Shown: positions 47,093-64,000, counted from the first letter of the stretch. The stretch is 64,000 bases of DNA from Hoplostethus atlanticus (GCA_034670405.1 JAXDDX010000051.1:2489001-2553000), one strand, 5' to 3'. Notes: a model not told the origin generated them from the sequence alone. Numbers and translations are program-made.

Positions 47093-50000
47093 ATGGATCT
47101 TATAAGTAAACCAAGAAGCAAATCTACAGTGTGGATGTATTTCGGTTTGAAAGCAGATGAAAAGGGACGACCTCTGAACGCTGGCGAGGTTATTTGTCGC
47201 TTATGCCGACAAATAGTACTTGCGAAAGGTGGGAATACAACAAATTTAAGAAGTCATCTAAAACGTCGACATCGTGCAGATTTTTATGAAACTGCTTCCT
47301 CCACGTCGCCGGGAACTTTCTCTGAGTGTCAAGGTAAAGTGGTTTACTACCAACTCTAACCTCAAAAGTCTTTGACTATTCTGCATGGATGGTGTGCATA
47401 AACATGGCGTCCTAGTACTATTGACATAGTACTAGGTACCCCCCCCCCCAATTGCTGTTTCTCAGTCCCACAATAATATGGATGCATTTGGGAGTGCAGG
47501 TTGCTTTGTACCACCCACTTGTTTACTAGCATGGTTAGGTGGTAGCCCTGATACAGGACCCTTTGAGAGTCTTTCATCATATGGCTGTTTACCTCTCCCA
47601 TAGGGTCCTGTCCTGCTCCATTGACTTTTTACTTCGGTACAAAGTGCCGAAGAACATGAGTCAGCCATGGTGTACGTTTAGTAGTTCGCTTCTATCAAGT
47701 AGAGGTAGAAGAGACATCAACAGCTCTGTTACGGAAGAGGAATCAAAAGGGCAAGAATAGTCAGTGAGGAATGAATGGACAGTGTATAACAATGATATCA
47801 TTCCAGGAGAATAATGTCAAATAGAATGACCAATTTTACTTTTTTATTCTCTCCCTCCCCAGGTTTCGACCTCAGCCAAGAAGAATTCATTGAGGACATC
47901 CCAGCTCTCCACTCCACACCAAATCAGAACTACATCCCAGATGCGGTGCTGCCACCTGGGGAGCCTTGGCTCCAGGGGGGATCCTCCCGGGCGAAGCTGT
48001 CCCTGCCTTCCTGCCTACGCCTGTGGAAGGACCCTGGGTCTGGTGGAATGGCTGATCCTCGATCCTCCAGTGAGGAGCAGATGGGCGAGATGAAAGTGTA
48101 TGCAAAGTATCACCTTCAGCAGGGCTTGATGTTTGGGCCCTTTGTAGGAGAGGTAGCCCGAGGACAACTGCAGAGCAACCTCAAATATGCATGGGCTGTG
48201 AGTAGACAAATTCGGAGCTTTAAATTACAGACAGCATTATGTAGTCATTACATAGCTAGCTCATAACATCTGATCAGGCGTAGGTTTTTGATTAATGCAT
48301 TACAACATGAATTTTCATTGCAACTTTGATTCAAAAATGAAATACAGGTTTATTGTTAAGGCGGTATGGTGACATTTTCTCTAAGGAGCACAAAATTTAA
48401 TTTATGAGCTTGTTCTGTAAATGATCATCCATTCAATTTCTTCCTTTTTCAGTTTTTTAGGTAGCACGATTATATTTCTATGAGAATATTCCATTAAAAT
48501 GGTAGTGCATACGCCAGTAGGAAGATATTCTAGTAAAATGGTGACATTGTAGGACCCTGGTTTAACGCTGGTCAGAGAGTAGGTTTTGTCTTCTCGAGTT
48601 TCTTGAAGTTACATGATAGACAGATGTAACCAAGGCAACCAGCATGAATTCTGCATAGAATCGATTATAAAAAATGTTTACTTACCATCGCTCCTATTTC
48701 CAGATTAGGGAAGATGCTGCTTTCTTCTACGTAGATGCTTCCAATGAAAACAAATCTAACTGGATGAGGTGGGCAGTTCTTATTGATTCAAGTGATGTTT
48801 CCCTCTTAACTAAGTTTTATTCTCCCTCTTTTTAAGTCTAGTGCAAATGGCATTTTACATTTTTCATAATGCAGCCTTTTCACTTGGCATTGTATTTCTT
48901 AGTTTTATCCATTGTTATACAGGGCTTTGTTGGCCAGTGGGGTTACGCATGTTAAGTCTGTCTTGTGTTTCAGGTATGTGACATATGTGGGCAGTGAGGA
49001 AGAACACAACCTGGTCGTGTTCCAGTTTTACCGTCACATCTACTACAGGGTCTCCCAGTCCATCCCAGAGGGAACAGAACTCAAGGTCTGGATTGGCAAG
49101 GATTATGCTGCCCTGCTGGGCCTAGAGATGGGTGAGTTCTGTGAAGTTTGCTCTTCTAGTCCAGTCCCCTGAAGCATGGACCATTAGATGCCATGTGGTA
49201 GGGCTGCACAATATTATCAAACACTATTGATAAACAATTCCTTCTGCTTAATATCTTTTTTTTTGCTGTGGTACACTACTAGCAAACTTTGAAGACAGAC
49301 TTGCAGATCTTAACTGTTGTTAAAAGGTCTTAAAAATCAGATATAGCTTGATAAAACCAGTACGCACCCTACATCTCTCTCCCATTTTTCTTTTCTTTGG
49401 GGTACAGGTGAGAATATGAAATGTGAAGTTGGAGACAAGGAGATGATCCTGCGGATCTTCCAGGACATCCAAGTGATCACCCTCCCAGAGCCCAACAGCT
49501 CCTCTCTTTGGTCAGACAACAGCCAATCACAGAGCCCCATGCCCATAATCAGCGATGTGACAAGCGTGTCAAACCCAGACGCAGCTGGTGATTCAGGTTC
49601 GGTTTCCGCCTCTGCCTCCAACTCCTCTTCCCTAGCCTCGTTCCCATCCCCTGGCTCTCATCAACCAGAAAAGTATGATTTTATTCCCGGAACTGAAAAG
49701 CTGCTGAGCTACCCAAACACTACCCGGAACGGGTCATGGCACTTCTTTGGGTTTGAGCCGGACCCAACCGGGCGGCCACTGGACCTGAATACAGTGGTGT
49801 GTAAGCTGTGTCTGGAGCATGTGGGCTGTGGAGGAGGAGCAGGAGACATCCAGAACCACCTGACCAACAAGCACCACATCAGACTGCGTGAGGGTGCCAA
49901 GGACCTCAAGGATCGGAGCCTTTTGACAACCGGTACCTATTGGCTACTATTGGTAACTGCTTTTGTTGGTGCTGCACAATTCATCAAAAATATAAAAGTT

Positions 50001-53000
50001 ACAATGTTGACTACCGCAATTTCCAAATTGAAAGGGGATATCATTTTTTCCTTAAGGAAAAGGTGTTCAAGTTGTATGTCAGTGAAAATCTGACAAACCA
50101 ACTCACTTTCTCTCCCATACACAATTTTATGAGCTATGAAAAGAAATATAAAAAGCTGTGGCCGTATGTTTTGCAATACACATCACAATTGCAATATTCA
50201 CGTACAATCACATTATTTTTTTGTCATTATTGTGCAGCCCTGATTCATGTTCACCTTGCTCTGCATGTACCTTTTGAGGCCAGTTAGGACCCAGACCCAG
50301 GGTCTCTTGGCCAGCTTAAAGTCTAGCTCAAAATCAATCATGCTTTTATTACAAGAGCCTGAAGAGATCCAGCTAGCAAAATCAGTCTATTCTTTTAAAT
50401 GACCTCTTAAAACACTTTTCCTAGACTGCTTTTATGTAATTGTCTCTACTGTGTTGAACGTGTCCCTTTGCTGTAACTATTATATTTTTGCTGTTTTTGT
50501 CATTTTACATCATTAGGATTTATTTCTGGTTATTTTGTTTACTATTTAATTCATTGTTTCTAATGTTTTACTTTTTACTTTTCTGACTATGAAGCACACA
50601 ACTTTGCTTTTGAAAAGTGCACACCAGTTGGTCAACATAGAGGACCGCAAGTAAATTATGCTATGTCTTGTATTTCCTACTGTTGGATACAACATGCATG
50701 CGGCCTGTGGAGGCCATGTTCATTGTAAAAATTTGAATTACAGCTTGAAGAAGCTGTAAGAAGCTTTTTTTTTTAAATGTGATGTCAAACTCTTGAAGTG
50801 AAGAGTCTCATTTAATCATTGATGATATGTACCGTTTGTCAACAGGTCAAAGATCACAGGCACTGATCCTCAGCAGTGGTCTTGCCAGCACACTCCCACA
50901 GGTCATGGCTACTCAAGTGACCAACGCCATTGCTAACTTTCTCATCAGGGACCTCCAACCTCCAGCTCTCGTTGAAGGGGAGGGCTTCAAACAACTGCTC
51001 CACACCCTGCTGCCCTCCTACAAGGAGCTGCCCTCAGCCTCCCTGCTGGGAAGCCTCCTGAAAGACAACCATGCCAAAGGCAAGAAGAGCTTGGCTCAGC
51101 TGTTAAGGAGAAAAACGGGGACTGGGGAAGATGAGGAGATTTTTAACTACACTGCTCCCATCGAGGTTGAGCCTAGGAGACGTGGTCGGCCTCCCGGCCC
51201 TCGGAGGGAAGTTCCTCACTTTGTCACTTTGAGTGTGGATGTTTGGTTCCATAAGTGGCTGGGCCACACTGAGAGGTACGTCACCCTCTGGGCACATTAC
51301 ATTGACACTAACTTCAGTTTTCAGAACCTAGCTTTGACAACCCAAAAACTGGCAGAGACAGGAGACTACAGCCTAGGAGCAGTGGAGGCCCAAGTGAAAG
51401 TTATGGCACAGGAGTGGGGAATATCCCAGTCCAATCTTGTCCTACTGGGAGGGGAGGGAAGGGAAAAGATGAGGACGGGGTTAACGAGGAGCAAGAAGAG
51501 TGGAGGGACAGCAGGCAATGGCCCTCACCCTAACTCAACGACATTTCTCGAGAAGGAGGACTCTGTGTCTTCTGACGAATTACAGGGTCTAGAACACGGT
51601 CATTCTTGTAGTGAAGGGCTACCATCTATCCCATGTTTCTTTAGTGCTGTGCAGGGCTGCATTGAGGAAGTGATGTCACATCCTGTCATCTCTAAGACTC
51701 TCAGCCTGTTCCATGGTGTTCTCTCAACCCTATTCCCACTACATGCTCAAAACAAAGGCAGATCTAAACAGCACATTCAGAGCCTGTTGCAAACCATGCC
51801 CAGGCAGGAACGGGCTCAGCTGAAGTCATGGACTCACAACCGACCAAGCTGGAATAACCTGTACTCTTTGTTGAGCGCCCTCGTCAAACATCGCAACCTG
51901 GTCTGTGATATGATAAAGGAGATAAGGGGTGAAGGCTTAACTAAAGAGGACACCACCGATCCCACTGCTTCAGATTCCAGTACAGCTGACAACTCTTATA
52001 CAAACTCCGCCTCCAACACGTCATCAGCGGGCATAAAGGCTCCCATGCGTTCTGAATGGAAGGTTCTGGAGGAGCTTTGCTTGGTCCTCAAACCTTTGGA
52101 TGTTGCTTGTCGAACCCTCGCCAAGGAGGCCTTCCCCCGTCTATCCCTGATCAAGCCCATCCTCACTGGCCTGCTCTCCTGCCACCTCATACCACGGCCG
52201 GGAGATTCGTCGGCCATCTTGAAGGAGGTGAAGAGGATGATGAGGCGGAACTTGGCGAGTTGCTATGACAACCCCGTGGTTAACAGAGCTCTGTGTGTGG
52301 CATGTTCCCTCGACCCCCAGTTCCATGGTCTGGGATTCATGGAGGCGAAGGTAAGTCATAAAGCAAAGAAAAGCTACACCAGGATTAATGAACTGTGAAA
52401 CAGTGAATCATTGGGTAATACCACTTGTTACTCTGATACAGGATAAACCATTATTATTGCCAGTGTTTCAATGGGTAGGCCACTTTGTATTTCACAAATT
52501 AAATTTCTAATTGTTCTGATTGTTTTCAAGGAGCAGACGGCCACTTTTGATTGGCTGAAGAAAGAGGCAGTCAAGATAGTGAAGGAGGACAAGAGGCGGA
52601 GCCAAACTAGAATGCAAAGCCAGAACAAGAGAAGCCCCTCCCCTTTGACACCAGAGTCAGAGATTGACTTCCTGCGGAGGAGCAAACGGCTCAAAGAAAC
52701 GGCCCCCGTCAACTTCAGAGAGCTTGATGATGTGGAAGACGAGAGCGACACAGGGGAGGCAGATGAGAACGAGTTGGCGGACCCAGTCTCTCAGGGAGGG
52801 CTCTCTGGTATGGAGTTCTTACTGGGAGACTTGTTTTGCTCTGTCCCACAGAACAGGCAGAGCTCTGTGGAGGAGTCTGTTGACATGGAGATGTCCGTCT
52901 TCAGAGCTGACAAGGGGGCTTCGCTGGGAGTGGAGCCCCTACAGTGGTGGAGGACCAAGGCAGGGCAGTTCCCACTGCTGGCCACGGTAGCACGGGCCTA

Positions 53001-53187
53001 CCTGGCTGCCCCGGCAGTGGCAGGTAGTGCTGCGCAGGACTTTGTGGGGGAAGGAGGAGGGGCCACGAACAGGAAGACGGCCAACATTCCTCCAGAGTGT
53101 TTGGATGTGATCTTGTTTTTGCATCACAACCACATGCCCACCACTGACATTGGGCATACTGTGGTTCAAAAAGATGACAAGACATAA
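47093..53187 (+). CDS. BED finger - PR/SET - BED finger - AT-hook - hAT transposase fusion protein
   Basis: Seven exons: 47093-47333, 47863-48197, 48704-48768, 48974-49131, 49408-49932, 50846-52350 and 52531-53187. They give 1161 residues with all phases agreeing. Residues 14-60 are a BED zinc finger (W14, C35, C38, H55, H60). Residues of about 100-266 are a PR/SET domain closest in my reading to PRDM9: IPDAVLPPG, FGPFVGEV, NWMRYVTYVGSEEEHNLVVFQ, IYYR, and VWIG where PRDM9 has VWYG (I254). Residues 377-422 form a second BED finger (C398, C401, H417, H422). R554-P557 is an RGRP AT-hook. VDVW at about 572 starts a hAT RNase-H-like core, and W1082-W1083 onward is the hAT C-terminal dimerisation block (PLQWW, FPLLATVARAYLAAPA, ILFLHHNH). 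The transposase ER-FS signature reads QDFVG instead. No terminal inverted repeats or target duplication flank the gene. A nuclear DNA-binding regulator is likely; I know no named gene with this layout. Confidence 0.85.
47411..47436. repeat. Perfect 11-bp hairpin in intron 1 of the fusion gene
   Basis: CCTAGTACTAT (47411-47421) and its exact reverse complement (47426-47436) surround the loop TGAC. A C run follows. Further inverted pieces (ACAGGACCCT near 47550 and AGGGTCCTGT near 47603) suggest a small palindromic element in this intron. Confidence 0.7.
49199..49245 (+). repeat. Fragment of a GGGCTGCACAAT-type hAT MITE
   Basis: 'agggctgcacaatattatca' is the left end of a very common fish non-autonomous element. 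Only this end is present, in the intron after the PR/SET exons. Confidence 0.5.
49969..50242. mobile_element. Non-autonomous hAT-like MITE with GCTGCACAAT ends
   Basis: The left end 'ggtgctgcacaattcatc' pairs with the right end 'attgtgcagccct' about 265 bases later, with AT-rich non-coding sequence between. The ends match the abundant fish repeat that starts GGGCTGCACGATAT. It starts about 36 bases after a donor site of the fusion gene. Confidence 0.6.
50290..50640 (+). repeat. LINE-tail-like sequence
   Basis: 'cctcttaaaacacttttcct', then T-rich sequence, then 'ctatgaagcacacaactttg' and 'cttttgaaaagtgcaca' resemble the degenerate 3' end of a fish LINE. There is no open reading frame. It lies in the intron before the transposase exon. 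Confidence 0.4.
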
Positions 53188-56100
53188 AGAGTGTCATATC
53201 ATACAGTCACTTCATAAAGTTAACCCACCATTGGGTACAAATGGCAAGTTAGCAGATTTTTTTAGCAAACCTTTCTCAGCACCTTGCCCCTTTGTTGGTC
53301 TACAAGGACCAACAGACCGACCATTGACACACCAAAGCATTAGGGTGGCTAAAATAACACAGCCCTTATGACGGTGCTCTTACAAAGACACACACACACA
53401 TACACACCAGTAGTAGCTTTTTAGCAAAAATGTTTGACTGGACACATTGAGGTTACAGACAGTGTCACACTTTCTCAGGAGTTAAAAAGTAAATTAGTCT
53501 ATTTACTCTGTACATTGTGGACTGTTGTCCAAACTGTTGTACTGCTGTCCTACGTTGACCTTTGTCTTTAATTTTAGTACCTTACAACGCCTCGTGCCTT
53601 ACGTCTTTTACATAATATACAGTTAAATGCAAAAATATTGAGACATTTTTGTCAAATTGGTTGTTTCTCCTCTGTATTAATCAAATTTGTATTTCAAATC
53701 CAACAATGCGGCAAAATTAACAATGTCTAGATTTATTTCATGTATTTTTTTAAACAGACATTGAACTATGTTACAACAATGCCATGCAATGAGTCAAAAT
53801 ACATGAAATAAATGTAGGCATTGTGAATTTTGCCTCAGTCATTGTTTGTACTAATTTGAGGAAAAACAACCAATTTCACACAGCTGTCCCAGTACTTTAA
53901 CTGTATATTACAGTAGGTTGATACATGTTTGTTTTTGTTATTCCAAATCCTGAATGATTGTCTGGATGGAGATGTGTATATACATTTATGAAGGGGGGAA
54001 AAACAAAGCATATCCATACATTTTAACTTCTCCAAATGATTAGTGATGAAGCTTAATATGGAACAAATTAAGTGATCAAAGAGGAAAACTGCTTGAAGCT
54101 GTAAGTGTTTGCCAGTGGTGGTCAAAGAAATGTCTTCTAGGATTGCTGTTGGTTTGCTTCACTTCAAAAGGTTATTTTGTGGATATGCAGTGAGAACTAC
54201 ATAATACATGTTAAGCATTTGCAAATGATTATGATGTATTGTTGATGATATGATGATTATGTCAATACTACATTGTGCAGCCTTAACACAGTGGATAATG
54301 ATTGATTGAAACACTTTAATGTGTGTTGTCTTCGACTGATATTCTCATTCCCTTTGCATCATTCCTGTGCATGAAGTCTGTAGAATACCAGCTTGTTTTT
54401 CTTCATGTCACACTGTATTGTAGAAATACCTGTCTGTCAAAGATACAAAAATAAATACAAAAACATTGTTGATCATTCATCTGTGACCATTTGTGGCCAA
54501 ATCCCCATTGTATCACACACAAATATACCATGTCTCAGTTTTGAGGTACTTGAGGATGTATGTGTAAGAGAACACTATTTTATGGCTTCCCTCATAGTGT
54601 CATTGTCCCAAACAAGGATGAAGCTGATTCCCAGAGGAACATAGGGCTGTACACATAATGTTAATGAAATATTCTATAATATGGATTTGATTTAATTGCT
54701 AAGTGAAAGGCAGTGCATGTGCATTTTTGATTTGATTTTTCTTTTATTGAAAAATATCAAAATATATTTTAAATTATCCAAAGCACTTAAAATGTATGTA
54801 ACTATTCTCATAAGTGCCAAAAAAAACCCATCAGAAATTGTTTTCCATCCCTTCTCAATTTTGGGTGGGTTTGTTTTCATGCTCCAAGCAGGCCTGTTGA
54901 CATGAACAGGACCAGATGGGGCAGTGAAAGATCCTAAAGATAGGATGGATAAACACCAGCAGATGGAGAAGATTCAGAGCAATGTCCATCTGCAACAGAT
55001 CAAAATGATAAATTTGCACCCTTGCCTCCAATCAATACTAGATTAATCAAAATGATGTGTGCGTGTGTACAGATACAGACAACTCATTCCATGGTGGTTT
55101 TATTCTCTCTTCTTTATTGTATTGATGTGAAAGAGAAATCTCTTAATTCATGACTGCACTTTACAGCATTATATTGATATACATATATAAAAAACATCCA
55201 GTTTTGAACTATTTCCACCTGTTACAAAACTAAACCCAGATCAAGTGATTATCAATGAGAACAATAACATACTTGCACTTAAAGAGGCCGTCCGAACAAC
55301 ACTCCTTCCATGGTAGTCACTGGCCACATTAATCACTGGGTAATACACAAGCAGGCGACTGATCAATTAAAAGGATGCCGGTAAAGGTGATCACCAGCGC
55401 TAAATTTCGGCACCTGATTAGTAGGCATGTCTTGGGCCTCTTAAGGGGAGGTTGGTGGGCCACCTATCTTAATCATACGGCAATAATCACTTCACCTTCA
55501 AAAGCGTAGTGTAGTAACAAAGCATAGTGCCAGAAAACAAGTATGTTGCACTTTAATCCTACCCGGTGTGCTAGTTTAAATCTAGACTACTTTGGCAAAC
55601 TAAAAGCACCACCACAAATATTCTTCACTTTGGGTTCAAGATACCACTATATAAACGTTGGGCGAAATCTGCAGAATTTGAGCCCAGACTTTGGCGATTC
55701 TGGAATCTGTCAATCTAGTTGGTTGCAACCCGGCGCGTGTGTGTGTGTGCTCGCGTTGCATGCATGTCTGTGTGTTTGAGGCTGTGTGGGCAGACGGGAG
55801 AGGTAGTGTGTATGGTTGAGGAGGCCTCCCCAGTGGTGGTGTACTAAACAATGGCTTAATCACTAGGAATCACAATGTCATAAAATAAAAGCAACAGATC
55901 ACAGCCAAAGAGTTATCATCATGATGATACAGACAAACAAAATCTTGTACCTCTTAAGTTTTAGAAAGAAATAATTTGCAGGTCTGATGTGCCACAAAGT
56001 TGCTACATATTTCTGGAACATTATCTAAACCTGCCGCCGACTCATCCTTCGTCTCCTTCATTAGACAAAAGAAACAAATGAAAACTCAAACACAATACAC

Positions 56101-57917
56101 AGGTGTGTTTTACCCCTTGTGTGTGACTTAACAGCATTGTTGTGAGTAGAGGGCGATGAGCAAACGGGTGGAGAGAGAGGAGAAAGGGAAAGCTATGAAG
56201 AGGAAGAGACAAGGTTTTAAGAGGTGAGGAAGAAGTGGGTCTATTTTACAGCATTTCAAGGATATGGCATGGAGGGTGACACTATGGATCCTGCAATTCT
56301 TTTTTTTTTTTTTAACATTAAGCTTTTATCTATTGTGTGTTCTCTGGACCTCACAGCAGTCTGGAGGGCGGCTTGAAACACAAGAAAGGAGGAGCAAGGT
56401 GGGCTGTGTATTTGAACGGTTAAAACCCACCAGGGCAGCATGTGTGGTTAGAGAAGTGGTGGCGAGTAGGAAGGTAGGTTGGCTAGGGTGTCTGTTGTCT
56501 CTCACATTAGCATGCTAGCTCGCAGACAGGACATCGTAACAGCAGCGTTATCAGGCTAGCTAGCTGTCGTCCATGGTGGGAGCTGTATTAGTGCTGTACT
56601 TGCTGGTTGTGTAAGGCAGTGAGCAGTGTGGGCCCCGCGTCTGGGCCGGTGACATTCAGTACAGTGACAGTGAGTAGGCGTGTCTCGTTATGGATGTTGA
56701 CATCTGGGCCTTTTTTGCATAAAGCCTCTTGGAAAATGGTGTGCCGCTTTGGGCTCGCTGGTCAGGTCGAAATAACCGCAGGAACTTCACTTGATAAGAC
56801 GGTCTCTCTCATCATCACCTCTAGTCTAAGTGACCTAATGCACATGGCCCCCAATCTCATATACTGGACTGGTGGGTTGGAAGTCAGTCTCTAATAAAAT
56901 AGCCTCCAGGAAGGAAAACAGTCAATCACATTCTAAACAGAGCACCAAGGCAATACGTGACTGTTTACCTAAGCGCGGCCTGACCACAGCCTTATCAAAA
57001 GCAACTACAAATTCATCGAGTTGAATATTATTACATTCTAACAATTGGTGTCATTAAGCCATGAATTTTCATCATATGGAGCCACAGATAATGTGGACAA
57101 CACCCTGCCAGTCTTCACACCGATGTTCATATTACAGAAACCTACTAGTTAAATAGACATTGAGCTCCAAGCAGAAGCTGCTGTGGCGAAAATGACACCA
57201 ATTCCCTTTTTCAGACATTTTTTTTTTTCCTATGGTGTGTTCTGTGTGGTAGTGGTGGACATTGATATGGTACTGAAATAAGTATGGTTAAGTATATAAG
57301 TACTGTATACTGTACGTATATAAGTATGGCATGATATGGTACATTTGTGAACAACAAGATACAAACAAGGAATGAGGTATAAATACAGCCACGTATCATA
57401 ATAGGCTTCAGCTGACTAAGGAGGACTGATCAAGAATTTCCACTTTGTGTTCAAAATTTTGCAGCGAGGGATAAAGTGAGTGAAACAGGATTCATCATAT
57501 CATTATGAAATTCTGGTTCTCAAAACCAATGAACTGTTAATTTACTTGAATTACGTTTCTACATAGAGAAAATGAAAACAAATGTTAATATAACATGTTT
57601 GATGGGGTGAATTTACTTTTACGTAACCACATATTTGGTTAAAATTACCCATCCGTTAAACGACAGGGGTTAGTTTTGTATATGTACACACTACCAATAG
57701 GATTTGATATATTTACAAGTTGGTAGAGGCACTTTAAGCACCATCGCTGGTCAAAATCACTAAATAGTAATCCCCAATAGCCTTTCAAAAGAGAACCATT
57801 CTTTCTGTAGTTCAACCGGCCCTGAAAAATGACCTCAGTAATGACTTATCAAACTTTTTTGCCAAATACAATTTATGGGAGTCTAGCTGAGCACTATTCA
57901 GCATTACAGAAGCCATT

Positions 57918-57951
<34 letters not shown>

Positions 57952-58065
57952 AAATTAAAGAAAGAATGGATACCTTGGGAAGACATGAGGGGGGAAGAGA
58001 CCACAGAAAAGAGGAGGGGGCAGAAAACGAAGGGGAGACTGCACTTGTGTGTCTGCTTGAGTCCC

Positions 58066-58127
<62 letters not shown>

Positions 58128-58357
58128 CTGTAGAATGGGTGATTATTTTGGGTGCGCCACTGATGTCTGTACACCGACATGTAACACTGCCTTTGTGTTT
58201 ATCAGTGTAGTGAGTTAAATTCAACCACAACCATGTCTGTGTGTGTCCGTGTGTGTGTGTGTGTGTGTGTGCTGTGATGGAATGAGAGGGTCAGGTGAGT
58301 GAGTGTCAATTTAAGGTGCAGTGGCGCACATGGACCAGCAGAAGGGGCTGAGTGGGT
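53188..58357. other. Gene-poor interval between the fusion gene and MRI1
   Basis: Apart from the MITE at 53616 and a single GTGCAGCC end near 54277, no exon with family support is seen. The left part probably contains the fusion-gene 3' UTR: AATAAA-type words occur at about 53807 and 54449. The right part may contain the MRI1 3' UTR, with a TTTATT candidate at about 55113-55118. Short GA and TG tracts lie at 57920-57947 and 58071-58125. Confidence 0.6.
53616..53908. mobile_element. Palindromic MITE with TACAGTTAAA ends
   Basis: Both ends read TATACAGTTAAA when turned outward, flanked by TA. The arms (about 53617-53760 and 53765-53907) are inverted copies with mismatches; for example, ATTTATTTCATGTATTTT occurs in both arms. 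The TA target and fold-back shape suit a Tc1/mariner-type MITE. It lies 0.43 kb after the fusion-gene stop codon. Confidence 0.7.
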
Positions 58358-63481
<5,124 letters not shown>

Positions 63482-64000
63482 GACCCAAACCAAACGAGGT
63501 GGATGGTGGGATCGGGTGGACGGTTGCGGTGCACACACACTCTCTCTCTCTCTCTCTCTCACACACACATACACACACTCGCTCTCTTTCTATCCCTCCC
63601 TCTCTCTCTCTCTCTCACTCACACACACTCTCTCGCGCTCAACAGACAGAAGTTGGAGTGACAGCGGCCTGGATGTCGGCGGTCCTGGGAGCCGTCGTAA
63701 AGTAAGAGGAGGGGAGTGGAGCTAGAGGGGGTGCGGTTGGGGCGGAATAAAAAGAGGGGGCGCCGGAGAATGCGTGCTAGCTTGCAAGCTGTGTGAATGG
63801 AGGAGTTTAGGGCGAGAGAGATGGCTCAGAAACCTCTTCACACTGACAGGGCAGACACGGAACCACGTGCTCCTCCTAACAGGAAGCCCTCCCTCCTCTC
63901 GCGGGTTCTCCAATTTTAATGTAGACTCCCTCCGCTCTATTTTGGTACCCGGCTTCTTCAGTCCCCTTTCTTCCCCTCCCCCTCTATCTTTTCCCCTTTG
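63482..64000 (-). promoter_or_regulatory. MRI1 upstream region with CT/CA tract and E-box
   Basis: A CT/CA low-complexity tract (about 63537-63640) lies just upstream of the start codon. A canonical E-box CACGTG stands at 63864-63869. No second gene is recognised up to the window end. Confidence 0.4.

Noticed and set aside
49937..50287. Open frames of 79 and 115 codons on both strands near 50 kb
   Set aside because: They run through intron and MITE sequence; the splice phases of the fusion gene skip this stretch.

Overview
The window is nuclear DNA from a teleost fish. The evidence is split genes with GT-AG introns, long dinucleotide microsatellites, several fish tRNA-derived SINE fragments ending in the usual TGGATAAGAG-type tail, and small fish DNA-transposon remnants. 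Part of the gene order matches human 4q31 (RAB33B, MGARP, ELF2 and NOCT are neighbours there). The species cannot be named from sequence alone.

Layout, left to right. 1-2.7 kb: the last two coding exons of a RAB33-type Golgi GTPase (+). 5.0-15.2 kb: MGARP (+), a mitochondrial membrane protein with a Glu/Ala-rich tail, with two alternative 3' ends. 15.6-33.2 kb: ELF2 (+), an ETS transcription factor with two alternative N-terminal starts joined to the same downstream exons. 36.1-40.3 kb: NOCT (nocturnin, -), convergent with ELF2. 43.6-46.1 kb: an intronless 732-residue coiled-coil gene (-), probably CCDC175. 47.0-53.2 kb: a seven-exon gene (+) encoding, in order, a BED zinc finger, a PRDM9-like PR/SET domain, a second BED finger, an AT-hook and a degenerate hAT transposase with its C-terminal dimerisation region. 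58.4-63.5 kb: MRI1 (methylthioribose-1-phosphate isomerase, -), in six coding exons. The first of these ends in a non-canonical GC donor.

The genes do not form a pathway. ELF2 is a nuclear regulator, NOCT a (p)NADP(H) phosphatase of the deadenylase fold, MGARP mitochondrial, RAB33 Golgi/autophagy and MRI1 methionine salvage. The outstanding object is the BED-PR/SET-BED-hAT gene. It looks like a host gene built by joining a PRDM-type domain to a captured hAT transposase, and substitutions at key positions of both modules suggest both enzymatic activities are lost or weakened. Other points of interest are the alternative last exons of MGARP, the alternative promoters of ELF2, a perfect 24-bp hairpin in an ELF2 intron, several MITE-like palindromes, and a uORF ending one base before the fusion-gene start codon. 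Exon limits were set by hand from splice consensus, frame and remembered homologues; no database search was run.
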